A stretch of DNA of 37,590 nt from Bryobacter sp. GTDB lineage: Bacteria > Acidobacteriota > Terriglobia > Bryobacterales > Bryobacteraceae. Both the position numbers and the translations under genes were made by a program. The stretch spans positions 1 to 37,590 of the forward strand of contig JALHNI010000058.1 in NCBI GenBank assembly GCA_022843605.1, written 5' to 3'. The notes beneath the pieces are model-generated. The model was given only the letters and a program-made list of their open reading frames with translations. It was not told the DNA's origin and did not search any database. Below, in pieces: positions 17,609 to 25,906 of this stretch. Every line of letters begins with the position of its first letter. Positions within the stretch are counted from its first letter, which is position 1.

Positions 17609-18035
17609 TCAGCGGATTGATCGCATTGAGCGTTGGGAACCGCGTAAAGTCACGATCCGCAGTCCACAGGGCGTTGACACCGTGCTGCAGGCAGATCGCT
17701 GCGATTCGCGCATCATGGATCATCGCGCCGATGATTCTGCCGGTTTCGATCAACTCACTTAGCCCTTCCCAGTACCCAGCCGACTCTCCAATCAGTTGGA
17801 GCGATGGACTCTCCATCCAGAGACCGAGCTGACCAACGGCCTGTTGTGACGTCATGGGCGGCTGATAGGCTCGCGGATTTGTCACTACGCTATAAAACTC
17901 GTGCAGGCAGGGCCAGGGAATGGCCCACGGCCTGGAACCTTCAGCCAGTTCGGTGAGTCTTGCACTGGCGGCGTCGTGCCATGGTGATTTGGAATGGGCG
18001 GCGTAAACCAGAATATTGGTATCGACGGCGATCAT
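17598..18035 (-). CDS. vapC: VapC-type PIN domain ribonuclease toxin
   Basis: 145 residues from the ATG at 18035. The PIN-domain acidic residues are in place: D5 (AVDTN), E46 (LHEFYS), D108 (MIHDARIAA) and D127 in TADRDF. VapC toxins cut RNA, typically initiator tRNA or rRNA, and are held inactive by VapB. The start overlaps the antitoxin stop by 4 bp (ATGA), the normal antitoxin-first order. All catalytic residues are intact, so it should be functional. The gene ends in the 3' end of the aminotransferase gene. Confidence 0.93.
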   Translation of the reverse strand: MIAVDTNILVYAAHSKSPWHDAASARLTELAEGSRPWAIPWPCLHEFYSVVTNPRAYQPPMTSQQAVGQLGLWMESPSLQLIGESAGYWEGLSELIETGRIIGAMIHDARIAAICLQHGVNALWTADRDFTRFPTLNAINPLITR

Positions 18036-18274
18036 TCCCCGTGGCCTTCGTAAATGATGGACCGGATCGTCGGCCAATCACCGGGCTCGATCAGCGCCTC
18101 GGCATTCCAAGTTGGGGCCTTGCGCAGCTTGAAGGGCTTAGCCTTCGCGGAGGAGGCGGCGAGATGTTTGCGCAAACTCACCTCAATGACTTCGCGAAAC
18201 GGCATGCCATGCTTGGCAGCAAACTCCTTCGCCTCTTGAAACAAGGCGTCCGGCAGTTCCAAAGTCGTCTTCAT
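18032..18274 (-). CDS. vapB: VapB-type antitoxin
   Basis: 80 residues. The N-terminus MKTTLELPDALFQEAKEFA has the strand-helix pattern of ribbon-helix-helix antitoxins, and the C-terminal tail would wrap the toxin. It is the first gene of the vapBC pair and overlaps vapC by 4 bp. An inverted repeat 18 bp before its start codon is a natural site for autorepression by the VapBC complex. Confidence 0.88.
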   Translation of the reverse strand: MKTTLELPDALFQEAKEFAAKHGMPFREVIEVSLRKHLAASSAKAKPFKLRKAPTWNAEALIEPGDWPTIRSIIYEGHGE

Positions 18275-18291
18275 GTCGGCAGTTTACCATA

Positions 18292-18315
18292 CACCCATAA
18301 CGTTGAATATGGGTG
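18292..18315. promoter_or_regulatory. Inverted repeat, candidate VapB operator
   Basis: CACCCATA (18292-18299) is mirrored perfectly by TATGGGTG (18308-18315) across 8 nt. It lies in the 50-bp gap between the Gfo/Idh stop and the vapB start. VapBC systems repress their own promoter through such palindromes. It could alternatively form a hairpin ending the upstream operon, but no T-run follows on the minus strand. Confidence 0.55.
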
Positions 18316-18324
18316 CATGGGTAG

Positions 18325-19503
18325 CTAGCCCAGAGCTTTGGCGTCGACGCCGGTCTTCTCCCACTTGCCGTTTTTGGCCGAGCGCAGGACGGCTTCGCAA
18401 ACCCGCTGAGTTTGCAGGGCATTCTTGAAGTCCGGTTGCGTGGGCTTACCGCTCTCGAGGCCCATCACGAAGTCGGCCAGGGCGTTCAGGAAGGTGTGCT
18501 CGTAGCCGATGCAGGTACCCGGCACCCAATAGTGCTTCATGTAGGGGTGCTCAGAGTTGGTGGTGTGGATCTTGCGCCAGCCCGTCAGATGGCTTTCCAC
18601 CTTCTTGCCGCTTTGCTGCTGCAGATACTCGAAGTACTGCAGATATTCGGGCTCTTCGAGGTCGAAGTAAACGGAGCCGTCAGCGCCGTTCATCTCGAAG
18701 GTGTTGAAGTTCTTACGGCCACGCGCATAGCGCGTCGACTCAAACGTACCGATGGAGCCGTTGGCGAACTCGGCGAGAAACATGCAGGCGTCGTCAATCG
18801 AGACTTTTTGGACCTTGCCGGTGACAACGTGCTTGCGCTCTTTGACGAACGTCTCCGTCTTGGCCGTCACGCGCGTGATGGGGCCGTTGAGCCACATCGC
18901 CGTATCGATCGAGTGGGCGAGCAGGTCGCCGGTGACACCGCTGCCGGCGACCGACGCGTCGAGACGCCAAAGACCCGGGCCGCCCTGCGGCACCTCGGTG
19001 GCGATGGTCCAATCCTGCAGGTAGGTGGCGCGGTAGTGGAAGGCGCGCCCGATGCGGCCTTCGTCGATGATCTGTTTGGCAAGGGCGATGGCCGGCACGC
19101 GGCGGTAGTTGAACCACGCCATGTTCGGCACTTTGTACTTGGCCACTGCCGCCACCATTTTCTCGGCTTCCTTCGAAGTCATGGCGAGCGGCTTTTCGCA
19201 GCAGATCATCTTGCCGTTCTTGGCCGCGGCCATGGCGATGTCGAAGTGCGTGTCGTTGGGCGAGCAAATGTCAATGAGGTCGATGTCCTCAGCTTCAACG
19301 ACCTTCTTCCAGTCGGTCTCGATGCGCTCGTAGCCCCAGTTCTCGGCAAAGCCTTTAGCCTTTTCGGCGTTGCGGGCCGCGACGGCTTTTAGTACCGGCC
19401 GGTGCGCGACGGGGAAGAAATCGTTGAGGCGCTTGTAGGCGTTCGAATGGGCCCGGCCCATGAAGCCGTAGCCGATCATGCCGATGCGTAGTTCTTTGGC
19501 CAT
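18325..19503 (-). CDS. Gfo/Idh/MocA family NAD(P)-dependent oxidoreductase
   Basis: 392 residues. The Rossmann motif GYGFMG lies at the N-terminus ([17 protein letters not shown]) and the family EKP motif is present ([13 protein letters not shown]). No signal peptide, so it is cytoplasmic. These enzymes oxidise or reduce cyclitols, sugars and glycosides. The ATG follows the isomerase stop by 1 nt, so the two are coupled and probably act on the same substrate; dehydrogenase-isomerase pairs are typical of inositol and 3-keto-sugar routes. It is the last gene of the HlyD-fumarase-isomerase operon. Confidence 0.95.
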   Translation of the reverse strand: MAKELRIGMIGYGFMGRAHSNAYKRLNDFFPVAHRPVLKAVAARNAEKAKGFAENWGYERIETDWKKVVEAEDIDLIDICSPNDTHFDIAMAAAKNGKMICCEKPLAMTSKEAEKMVAAVAKYKVPNMAWFNYRRVPAIALAKQIIDEGRIGRAFHYRATYLQDWTIATEVPQGGPGLWRLDASVAGSGVTGDLLAHSIDTAMWLNGPITRVTAKTETFVKERKHVVTGKVQKVSIDDACMFLAEFANGSIGTFESTRYARGRKNFNTFEMNGADGSVYFDLEEPEYLQYFEYLQQQSGKKVESHLTGWRKIHTTNSEHPYMKHYWVPGTCIGYEHTFLNALADFVMGLESGKPTQPDFKNALQTQRVCEAVLRSAKNGKWEKTGVDAKALG

Positions 19504-19504
19504 G

Positions 19505-20452
19505 TTATCCGTACCACTCCACGAGTTTGTCGAGATAGGTCTTGCAGCGCTCCGTGGCGGCCCAGGCGTCGGGCCAGAAGCAGAGGTCGATCGTCCACCA
19601 GTCGTGGGGGACGTTCGAAGCCTTCAGCAATTCGGGCACGATGACATGGAAGTTCAGGTGGCCTTCGCCGAAGGGCGGGTGCGCGGAGGTTTCGTCAGCG
19701 CCGGTGGCGTCTTTGTGGCAGGTGTCATCCGAGTCGATCAGATGGATGTGGTTGATGCGCCCAGCGAGGCGGTGAATCAGGTCAGTCTGCGAGGCGTAGA
19801 CTTCCTTGTCGCCTTCCTGCCGCGCGCCCACCACGCCCACCATCTGGCCGTGGCAGGTGTCATAGAGCAGGCCAAAGTTGGTGCGGTTGACCGCGTCATG
19901 AATTCGCACAATGTCCGAGGGCTTGTTAAAGGCGAACCCGGGTTCAAATTCCCAGGTCATGTTGAGGCCATGGTCGGCGGCGATGTCGGCGCACGTCTGC
20001 CAGGTCTTGGTGACGCGGCTGAGGGCCGTGGCATAGTCCACTTCGCGATGAATTGTCGGTGGCTGCACCGTATCGACGCGCACACCGCCGATGCCCGTAT
20101 CAACCGCGAACTCACAATTGCGTTTGAACTCGGCGATGTACTTGGTCTGGTCGTCCGTGTTGATCAGCTTCTCGCCCCAGAGGTTGGCGGCAATGCCGGA
20201 GAAGCCGAGGCCTCGTTCAAGCATCTTGGCCTTCAGTTCCTGGCGCTGCGCCTTTGAGGCCAGCGTACCGGGCCAGGCGTCGTCCGGACCATTGGGGTTG
20301 CCGGGGTTCGGATGTGGCGGAAAGGCACCCAATTCGAGGCCGTCAAAGCCCAGGGCTTTCAGTTTGTCGCAGACCGTATCGAAGTCGATGGGGTTCGGTC
20401 CGTAGGGGCCAATCGTATAGGCCCAGGACCCGATAGAAGTTCGTTTGCTCAT
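19505..20452 (-). CDS. Sugar phosphate isomerase/epimerase family TIM barrel (IolE-like)
   Basis: 315 residues from the ATG at 20452, with AAGGA 7 nt ahead. The AP-endonuclease-2/xylose isomerase-like barrel is shown by its metal-site pattern: Glu in TWEFEPG, Asp and His in LLYDTCHG, the HIHLIDSDD segment and Glu in GEGHLNF. It has no export signal. Members include inosose dehydratase, xylulose or tagatose epimerases and hydroxypyruvate isomerase, so the substrate is open. The downstream Gfo/Idh gene starts 1 nt after its stop and the fumarase gene ends 19 bp upstream. Confidence 0.92.
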   Translation of the reverse strand: MSKRTSIGSWAYTIGPYGPNPIDFDTVCDKLKALGFDGLELGAFPPHPNPGNPNGPDDAWPGTLASKAQRQELKAKMLERGLGFSGIAANLWGEKLINTDDQTKYIAEFKRNCEFAVDTGIGGVRVDTVQPPTIHREVDYATALSRVTKTWQTCADIAADHGLNMTWEFEPGFAFNKPSDIVRIHDAVNRTNFGLLYDTCHGQMVGVVGARQEGDKEVYASQTDLIHRLAGRINHIHLIDSDDTCHKDATGADETSAHPPFGEGHLNFHVIVPELLKASNVPHDWWTIDLCFWPDAWAATERCKTYLDKLVEWYG

Positions 20453-20471
20453 TGGAATCCTTAACGGTATA

Positions 20472-21992
20472 TCACGAAGCCGAGCCCACGACGGTGAGTT
20501 GTTCGCCGGTGGCGGCTTCGACGTCGGCATGCAGCGAGTTGCCGTGCGAATCCATGGTGACGATGGCGGCGAAGTCGTGGACGTCGAGCTCCCACATGGC
20601 TTCGGGAATGCCGAACTCCATCAGGCTGACGCCCTTCACTTTCTTGACGGTGCGGGCGTAGAACTGGGCGGCACCGCCGATGCCATTGAGGTAAACGGCA
20701 CCATAGTCCTTGAGTGCTGCGAGTGTCTTGGCGCCCATGCCGCCTTTGCCGATGACTACGCGCACGCCGTAGTTCTTGATGACAGTGGCCTGATAGGGTT
20801 CTTCGCGCGAACTGGTGGTGGGGCCGGCGGCTTTCACCTTCCACTCTTCGCCGTCCTTCAACATGACGGGGCCGCAATGGTATAGCACCGCGCCGTTGAG
20901 GTCGACGGGCGGCGGGTTCTTCATGAGGTGGGCATGGACGGCGTCGCGGCCGGTGTACATCGTGCCGCGGATGAGCACCACGTCACCGACCTTGAGCTTG
21001 CGGACCTGCTCCTCAGTGACCGGAGCTTCGAGCACGACTTCGTTGCCGGTTAAAGCGAAACCTTCGCCTTCCGCCATGCGCTTCACTTCCTGCGCGGGAT
21101 CGCGGTACAGCCAGCGGTCAATGGCGCCGGTTTCGGCGTTCAGGATGACGCCCAGTCGCCGGAAGGCCCAGCAATCGTAGGCGACCGAGACGAAGAAGCT
21201 GGCGGGCAGGCGATTGGCGGCCATCACCTTGCAGCCGATGAGCGAGGCTTTGCCGCCGAAGCCCATCGCGCCGACCCCGAGCTTGTTGGATTCTTCCATC
21301 ACCTCGGCTTCGAGTTGCGCGAGCACGGGGTTGGGGTTCACGTCGTCAAGCGTGCGGAAGAGCTGCTCTTTGGCGAGCACGTAGCCGTGGCCACGGTCGC
21401 TGCCGATGCAGACACCGATAGCGCCGGGCGCGCAGCCCTGGCCTTGCGCCTGCCAGACGGCGTGCAGCAGGCACTTCTTAACGCCGGCGAGGTCGCGGCC
21501 GGCTTTGCCCAGATGGTCGAGGTCAGCGGGCAGGGAATACTGGATGTTCTTGTTCTCGCAGCCTCCGCCCTTGAGGATCAGCTTGATCTCGATGCCTTCG
21601 TTCTCCCACTGCTCAAAGTGGATGACCGGCGTTTCGGTGCCGAGGTTGTCGCCGGAGTTCTTGCCGGTGATGGAGTCCACTGAGTTGGGGCGCAGCTTGC
21701 CCAGCTTGGTGGCGGCGGCCACGGCTTCCTTGATCGCCTTCTTGAGGACGATCTGGTTGACGCCGACCGGGGTGTGCATGATGAACGTCGGCATACCGGT
21801 GTCCTGGCAGATGGGGCCGTTATCGTCCGCGGCCATGTCGATGTTGGTGGCGATGATGGAGAGCGCCTGGGCCGATTGAGTCATCGGCGTCTCGGTCTCA
21901 ATCGCCACGCCCATCGCGGCACGCACATCGGGCGGCAGATTGGTCGAAGTTTGGGTAATCAGTTCAAGGAGACTGGCGGCTAGGTGTTGCAT
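20472..21992 (-). CDS. Class I (iron-sulfur) fumarate hydratase
   Basis: 506 residues from the ATG at 21992; a longer frame to 22034 would run into the HlyD gene end. The N-terminal and C-terminal halves of the class I hydro-lyase family are fused in one chain. Cysteines able to bind the 4Fe-4S cluster occur in GPICQDTGMP, GGGCENKN and QGCAPGAIGVCIGSDR. The C-terminal half shows VLIRGTMYTGRDAVHAH and GPTTSSREEPYQ. It converts fumarate to malate in the citric acid cycle. It starts 13 bp after the HlyD stop. Class I enzymes are oxygen sensitive. Family members also act on tartrate or mesaconate, so the presence of sugar-acid genes downstream leaves a relaxed substrate possible. Confidence 0.93.
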   Translation of the reverse strand: MQHLAASLLELITQTSTNLPPDVRAAMGVAIETETPMTQSAQALSIIATNIDMAADDNGPICQDTGMPTFIMHTPVGVNQIVLKKAIKEAVAAATKLGKLRPNSVDSITGKNSGDNLGTETPVIHFEQWENEGIEIKLILKGGGCENKNIQYSLPADLDHLGKAGRDLAGVKKCLLHAVWQAQGQGCAPGAIGVCIGSDRGHGYVLAKEQLFRTLDDVNPNPVLAQLEAEVMEESNKLGVGAMGFGGKASLIGCKVMAANRLPASFFVSVAYDCWAFRRLGVILNAETGAIDRWLYRDPAQEVKRMAEGEGFALTGNEVVLEAPVTEEQVRKLKVGDVVLIRGTMYTGRDAVHAHLMKNPPPVDLNGAVLYHCGPVMLKDGEEWKVKAAGPTTSSREEPYQATVIKNYGVRVVIGKGGMGAKTLAALKDYGAVYLNGIGGAAQFYARTVKKVKGVSLMEFGIPEAMWELDVHDFAAIVTMDSHGNSLHADVEAATGEQLTVVGSAS

Positions 21993-22005
21993 GGTAGATG
22001 TTGGG

Positions 22006-23037
22006 TTACTTGAGTTGGATGCGGACCTGAGCAATCAGGCCCGGGCGAATCATCGAATTCGGGCTTCTAAAGTCGAGATAGGCTTCATTCGCTTTGATCT
22101 CCCGAACGGTAGATTGGATCGGTTCGTTGCCCGCCTCGACGAGGTAGATTACAGCCACCTGGCCGGGCTTCACGAGCGGGAGTTCGTCAGGGTTGAGGGC
22201 GACCACCGCTTCCATGGCGGTCAGGTCGACGGCGATCTGGAAGACTTCCGTTGCGCGCCGGTCAACCGGCTCGCCATTTTGCTTTGCGACCTTCACCACG
22301 ACGCCGTCGGCAGGGGCGTGAATCTCGGCAGAGTTGAGGTCGCTTTTGGCTTCCTCCCACTCGGCTGTGTGTTCGGCCAGAGTCTTCTTGGCATCGTCGA
22401 GCGCGCGGCTGCTGTTCTCCACCCGATCGGAGGCCTGGCGGGCCAGGTTGTCCTTCGCTTCGAACTCGACGAGCGAGCTTTCGTAGTCCTGCTTGCCTTT
22501 CTCGAACTTTAGGCGGGGAGTGGCGCCCTCTTTCATCAGCATGGCCTGCCGGTCGAACTCCTTGCGGGCGGCCTCCAGGCGAGCCTTCAAGGTGTCGGCG
22601 TCGGCGCGAGCCCGCTGGGCTTCGAGCCGGGCCGAGATCAACCCGGCTTCGAGGTTGTTAACCTTGGACTGCAGCGACTCCAACTGCTGCGTGGCCTGTT
22701 CGTGATTGATGTCGAGGGAGTTATTCTTGACCCGGGCCAGCATCTGGCCTTCGGAGACATCTTCGCCCTCCCGGACGCGCAACTCTTCGAGCACGCCGTC
22801 AACGGGGGCAAGGATCTGGATGAGTTTGGTCGCCTGGACGCGGCCGGAGAGGCTGAGTTCGCCCGTGGCCACAGCCGGAACCTCGGCGACGGGGGCCACG
22901 GCCTTCTTGGGCACTTCTGTGGCCGGCGGGCGGGCGTACCAGACGGCGGCGGCGGTCGCCAGTACCATCACCAACACGCCGGTTGCCAAGAGCCACTTGC
23001 CTTTCATCGTCAACACCATTCTAACTGCACGACTCAT
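22006..23037 (-). CDS. HlyD-family membrane fusion protein
   Basis: 343 residues: one N-terminal membrane anchor (residues 13-33, WLLATGVLVMVLATAAAVW), a lipoyl-like half (APVDGVLEELRVREGEDVSEGQ), a long coiled coil over roughly residues 105-240, the second lipoyl half (IHAPADGVVVKVAKQNGEPV) and a beta-barrel end. Such proteins bridge an inner-membrane transporter and an outer-membrane channel. No ABC, RND or TolC-like gene is adjacent, so its transporter must be elsewhere. GGAG 6 nt ahead supports the ATG at 23037; in-frame ATGs at 23019 and 23007 are alternatives. Only 22 bp separate it from the divergent repeat-protein gene. Confidence 0.92.
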   Translation of the reverse strand: MSRAVRMVLTMKGKWLLATGVLVMVLATAAAVWYARPPATEVPKKAVAPVAEVPAVATGELSLSGRVQATKLIQILAPVDGVLEELRVREGEDVSEGQMLARVKNNSLDINHEQATQQLESLQSKVNNLEAGLISARLEAQRARADADTLKARLEAARKEFDRQAMLMKEGATPRLKFEKGKQDYESSLVEFEAKDNLARQASDRVENSSRALDDAKKTLAEHTAEWEEAKSDLNSAEIHAPADGVVVKVAKQNGEPVDRRATEVFQIAVDLTAMEAVVALNPDELPLVKPGQVAVIYLVEAGNEPIQSTVREIKANEAYLDFRSPNSMIRPGLIAQVRIQLK

Positions 23038-23059
23038 CCGGCTCCGACGTCATTTTTTC

Positions 23060-23779
23060 ATGAGAACTTCGCTGCTGTGCGTTACCTTGGCCTTCGCGCA
23101 GGCCGATCTCGAGCGCGTTTTCCATTTCACCAACACCAGTAGTCCGCAAAGTCTCCAGGAGATTGCGACGGTGGTACGTTCGATGACCGAACTGCGAGAC
23201 CTCAAGGTGGATGCCGGGCAAAAGACATTGACCTTTTCAGGCTCCCAGGCCCAGGGCGCTCTCGCCGATTGGATCCTGATCCATCTCGACAAACGCACGG
23301 CGAACCTGCCGAGCCCGCCGCGCTTCGAAGCGCAGTTTGACCAGGACCGGGCGGTGAAGATCTTCTATCTTCGCCACACACACACACCGCAAACGCTTCA
23401 GGAGTTAGCGACCGCGATTCGAACCGTGGCGACGATCCCGAGGCTATTCGTCTACCAGGGCGAATCCGCCATCGTGGTTCGAGGCACGCTGGATCAGGTC
23501 ATGTTGGCCGAATGGATGGTCGAGCAACTCGACGGGACCGCCCGGCCCACTGCTACGGCGTTCCGCGGGCCCGGTTCTGACGATCTGGTCAGGCTCTTCC
23601 ACGTCCCGTGGGCTGCCACGCCCCAGCGGTTGCAGGAGATAGCTGTCAAGTTTCGCAGGGACGCCAGCATCCGGTTGCTGATGACTTACAACCCATCGAA
23701 GGTGATCGCCGCGCGAGGCAGCGCCGCGCAGTTGGCTCAAGCCGAACAAATCGTCAACTCATCCTCACCGCGGGACTGA
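23060..23779 (+). CDS. Exported protein with three tandem ~60-residue repeats
   Basis: 239 residues from the ATG at 23060; a longer frame to 22706 is antisense to HlyD. A short signal peptide (RTSLLCVTLAFAQ) is followed by three related units at about 19-77, 99-158 and 177-234. Each has the pattern hydrophobic-F-[HY] ... TPQ-x-LQE[IL]A ... strand ... RG/SG-x-x-x-Q ... AEW, for example SPQSLQEIATVVR, TPQTLQELATAIR and TPQRLQEIAVKFR. The alternation of helix and strands resembles secretin N-domains or STN-like modules, but no secretin barrel is present. It is the only plus-strand gene between 18 and 37 kb, and no ribosome site is obvious. A (CA)6 tract lies inside the second unit at 23375-23386. 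Function unknown. Confidence 0.75.
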   Translation: MRTSLLCVTLAFAQADLERVFHFTNTSSPQSLQEIATVVRSMTELRDLKVDAGQKTLTFSGSQAQGALADWILIHLDKRTANLPSPPRFEAQFDQDRAVKIFYLRHTHTPQTLQELATAIRTVATIPRLFVYQGESAIVVRGTLDQVMLAEWMVEQLDGTARPTATAFRGPGSDDLVRLFHVPWAATPQRLQEIAVKFRRDASIRLLMTYNPSKVIAARGSAAQLAQAEQIVNSSSPRD

Positions 23780-24505
23780 TTTTGCGCAACGAAAACCGAT
23801 GTTGGCCTGGCGCTGCGTGGGGCGGACCCAGTTGCGGAAGAAGACGGTGACGCGCTTCGGAGCGTCGCTCCAGGCGCCGCCGCGGATGATGCGGTAAGTG
23901 CCTTCAGCGGGGCCAGTTGGGTCCTGGGTGGGCGACTTCGCGTAGTAGTCGCGCTCGAAGTAATCGGCGGTCCACTCGGACATGCTGCCGGCCATATCAT
24001 ACAGGCCGAAGGCATTCGGAGGGTACTTACCGGCTTCGCCTGGGCCGGATTCGACTCCAGAGCGAAGTAACTTGGCGTCGAACTTATCGCCCCAAGGGAA
24101 ATCCTGCGCTTCCAGGCCGCCTCGCGCCGCGCGTTCCCATTCGGCTTCGGTGGGAAGGCGTTTGCCCTGAGCTTCGCAGTAGGCCTTGGCGTCGTCCCAA
24201 CTGACGTTGTAGACGGGGACCTTGCCGAGACCAGCCGGAACCTCGCCGGTAAGCCAGTGGTAGGGCACGCGATGCTTGCGGGCCTTGACGAAAACGGCGT
24301 ACTGTTCGTGCGTCACTTCTTGGGTGTCGAGGTAGAAAGCGGAGAGAGCCACTTCGTGGGCTGGCCGATCGTCAAGCAGAATCTGCGGACGCATCTTGGT
24401 TTTGTCGTCCGCCGTGAGCTTGGTGCGGCCCATGGTGAATTTACCGGCGGGGATGAGAACCTGGCCGGCCTCCAGCGTGAGATACAGGGCGAGGAGTAAG
24501 TGCAT
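23765..24505 (-). CDS. SUMF1/formylglycine-generating-enzyme-like domain protein, lacking the Cys pair
   Basis: 246 residues, with an N-terminal hydrophobic signal (HLLLALYLTLEAGQ). The FGE-sulfatase fold is clear: IPAGKFTMG, LDTQEVTHEQYAVFV, VPVYNVSWDDAKAYCEAQGKRLPTEAEWE written over residues 95-125, YDMAGSMSEWTADYF, IIRGGAWSD and IGFRCAKS at the end. True formylglycine-generating enzymes carry two catalytic Cys after the RGGS segment; here that stretch reads WSDAPKRVTVFFRNW, with no Cys. It is thus unlikely to oxidise sulfatases and is better seen as a ligand-binding or other SUMF1-type protein. Stop and start overlap as TAATG with the DUF1501 gene; it is the last gene of the TonB-receptor operon. 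Confidence 0.9.
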   Translation of the reverse strand: MHLLLALYLTLEAGQVLIPAGKFTMGRTKLTADDKTKMRPQILLDDRPAHEVALSAFYLDTQEVTHEQYAVFVKARKHRVPYHWLTGEVPAGLGKVPVYNVSWDDAKAYCEAQGKRLPTEAEWERAARGGLEAQDFPWGDKFDAKLLRSGVESGPGEAGKYPPNAFGLYDMAGSMSEWTADYFERDYYAKSPTQDPTGPAEGTYRIIRGGAWSDAPKRVTVFFRNWVRPTQRQANIGFRCAKSVPR

Positions 24506-25905
24506 TAGACAAACAGGTCGGCAATTTCGTCATCGACGGCCATTTCGGTGGCACCCAGCATGTCGACATAGCGGTAGGCGCGGCGCGAGGGCGTGTTGGT
24601 GATCTCTTTGTGCCAATCGATGCCGAGGGCCGAGTAAATGGAGGCGTAGATATTCTCGGTTTTAACTTGCGAGCGTTTGTAAGTCCAGCCGTTATCGATG
24701 ACGTGTTCGCCGGTGGCATCGGTCTTGCCGATGATGCGCCCGGGCTTGACGCCGCCGCCGGCGTAGAGCGAGAGATAGGCGAGGTTGTAGTGATGACGGC
24801 CGGCAATACCGTTGAGCGCGCCGGGAACGCGGCCGAATTCAGTGGCGACGACAATCAGGGTGTCGTCGAGCAGCGTCTTGCCGGGCTGGCGAGGCGACGG
24901 TTGTTTTTCGAGGTCGCGCAGAAGATTAGCCATGGCGCGATCAAACTCGTTGCAGCGGATGTAGTGGTTCGACTTCTTGGCGTGATTGTAGATGTCGCGG
25001 TGGTGATCCCAATCGGGATGGACGATGTGAATATAGCGCGTGCCGGCGTCGGCCTGGACGAGGTTGCGGGCGAGCAGGCAGCCGAGGCCCACTTCGTTCT
25101 TTCCGTAGCGTGCGGTTTCCTCCTCGGACATCTTAAAGGCTTGGGGCCAACGCGGGTCGCCGAGGATCTGGTAGGCGGAAGACTGGAAGTCGGCGAAGGT
25201 GCCGAAGGAGCGGTCGCGACCGCCGCGGCCGGGGAGCATCGCGCGGTCGAGTTCCTTAAGCAAGCGATAGCGCTCGGCCAGGACGGCCAGCGCCTCTTTG
25301 GAGGATGGTGCGGCGCCGGCGCCAGACTTTAGGTTGACGTCGAGGACGGAGTGGCGCGGATGCAGGAAACCGGTGGAGAGCGCGCCGCAGCCGGAAGTAT
25401 CGAGGCCACAGCCGATGTAAGTGGGAAACGTATCGGTCGGGCGGCGTTGGGATTCGAGCTCCAGGGCCACGACGGAGCCGACGCTGGGAATCTCGGAGGC
25501 CTGCGCCGGGTTCAATGGCCGGCCCGCTTGCGTGTAATATTGGCCGCGGAAGTGAACGACTTCGTGACTCTTCATGGAGCGCACGATGGTGACCTTATCC
25601 ATCTCTTTCGAGAGCTCGGGGAAGAGGCGATGGCTGAGGTAGAGGTCGTTTTTGATGGGGCGAACGTCGAAGTCCTTCTGGGTGCCCGCGTTCTCCTTGA
25701 AGTCGAAGCTGTCGATGTGGGAGAGCGCGCCGGCGAGTTCAATCACGATACAGAAGCGGGCCGTACCTCTCGGGTTGGCGCGGCCAGCCGCCCGCACCTT
25801 CAGGGGCATGAGCGCCTGGCTGGCGAAAGCGCCAAGCAGACCATGGCCGCCTAATTTGAGTAAGTCGCGGCGCGCGGGCAGTAAATCGGAGATGCGCTGG
25901 TTCAT
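24505..25905 (-). CDS. DUF1501 family exported protein
   Basis: 466 residues from the ATG at 25905. The N-terminus (ARRDLLKLGGHGLLGAFAS) is a Tat-like signal. The DUF1501 signatures are FDFKENAG, MKSHEVVHFRGQYY, the metal-site-like HPDWDHHRDIYNH, NEFDRAMANLLRDLE, DDTLIVVATEFGRVP and AGRHHYNLAYLSLYAGGGVK. The fold belongs with the alkaline phosphatase/sulfatase superfamily, but the reaction of the family is not known. DUF1501 genes are found beside DUF1549/DUF1553 genes throughout planctomycetes and acidobacteria. The start is 1 nt behind the DUF1549 stop, so the pair is coupled here too. Confidence 0.93.
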   Translation of the reverse strand: MNQRISDLLPARRDLLKLGGHGLLGAFASQALMPLKVRAAGRANPRGTARFCIVIELAGALSHIDSFDFKENAGTQKDFDVRPIKNDLYLSHRLFPELSKEMDKVTIVRSMKSHEVVHFRGQYYTQAGRPLNPAQASEIPSVGSVVALELESQRRPTDTFPTYIGCGLDTSGCGALSTGFLHPRHSVLDVNLKSGAGAAPSSKEALAVLAERYRLLKELDRAMLPGRGGRDRSFGTFADFQSSAYQILGDPRWPQAFKMSEEETARYGKNEVGLGCLLARNLVQADAGTRYIHIVHPDWDHHRDIYNHAKKSNHYIRCNEFDRAMANLLRDLEKQPSPRQPGKTLLDDTLIVVATEFGRVPGALNGIAGRHHYNLAYLSLYAGGGVKPGRIIGKTDATGEHVIDNGWTYKRSQVKTENIYASIYSALGIDWHKEITNTPSRRAYRYVDMLGATEMAVDDEIADLFV

Positions 25906-25906
25906 G

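Noticed and set aside
17598..18315. vapBC as the core of a mobile island
   Set aside because: No integrase, transposase, tRNA or direct repeats flank it, and composition resembles its neighbours.
23765..24505. Annotation as a true formylglycine-generating enzyme
   Set aside because: The two catalytic cysteines are absent.
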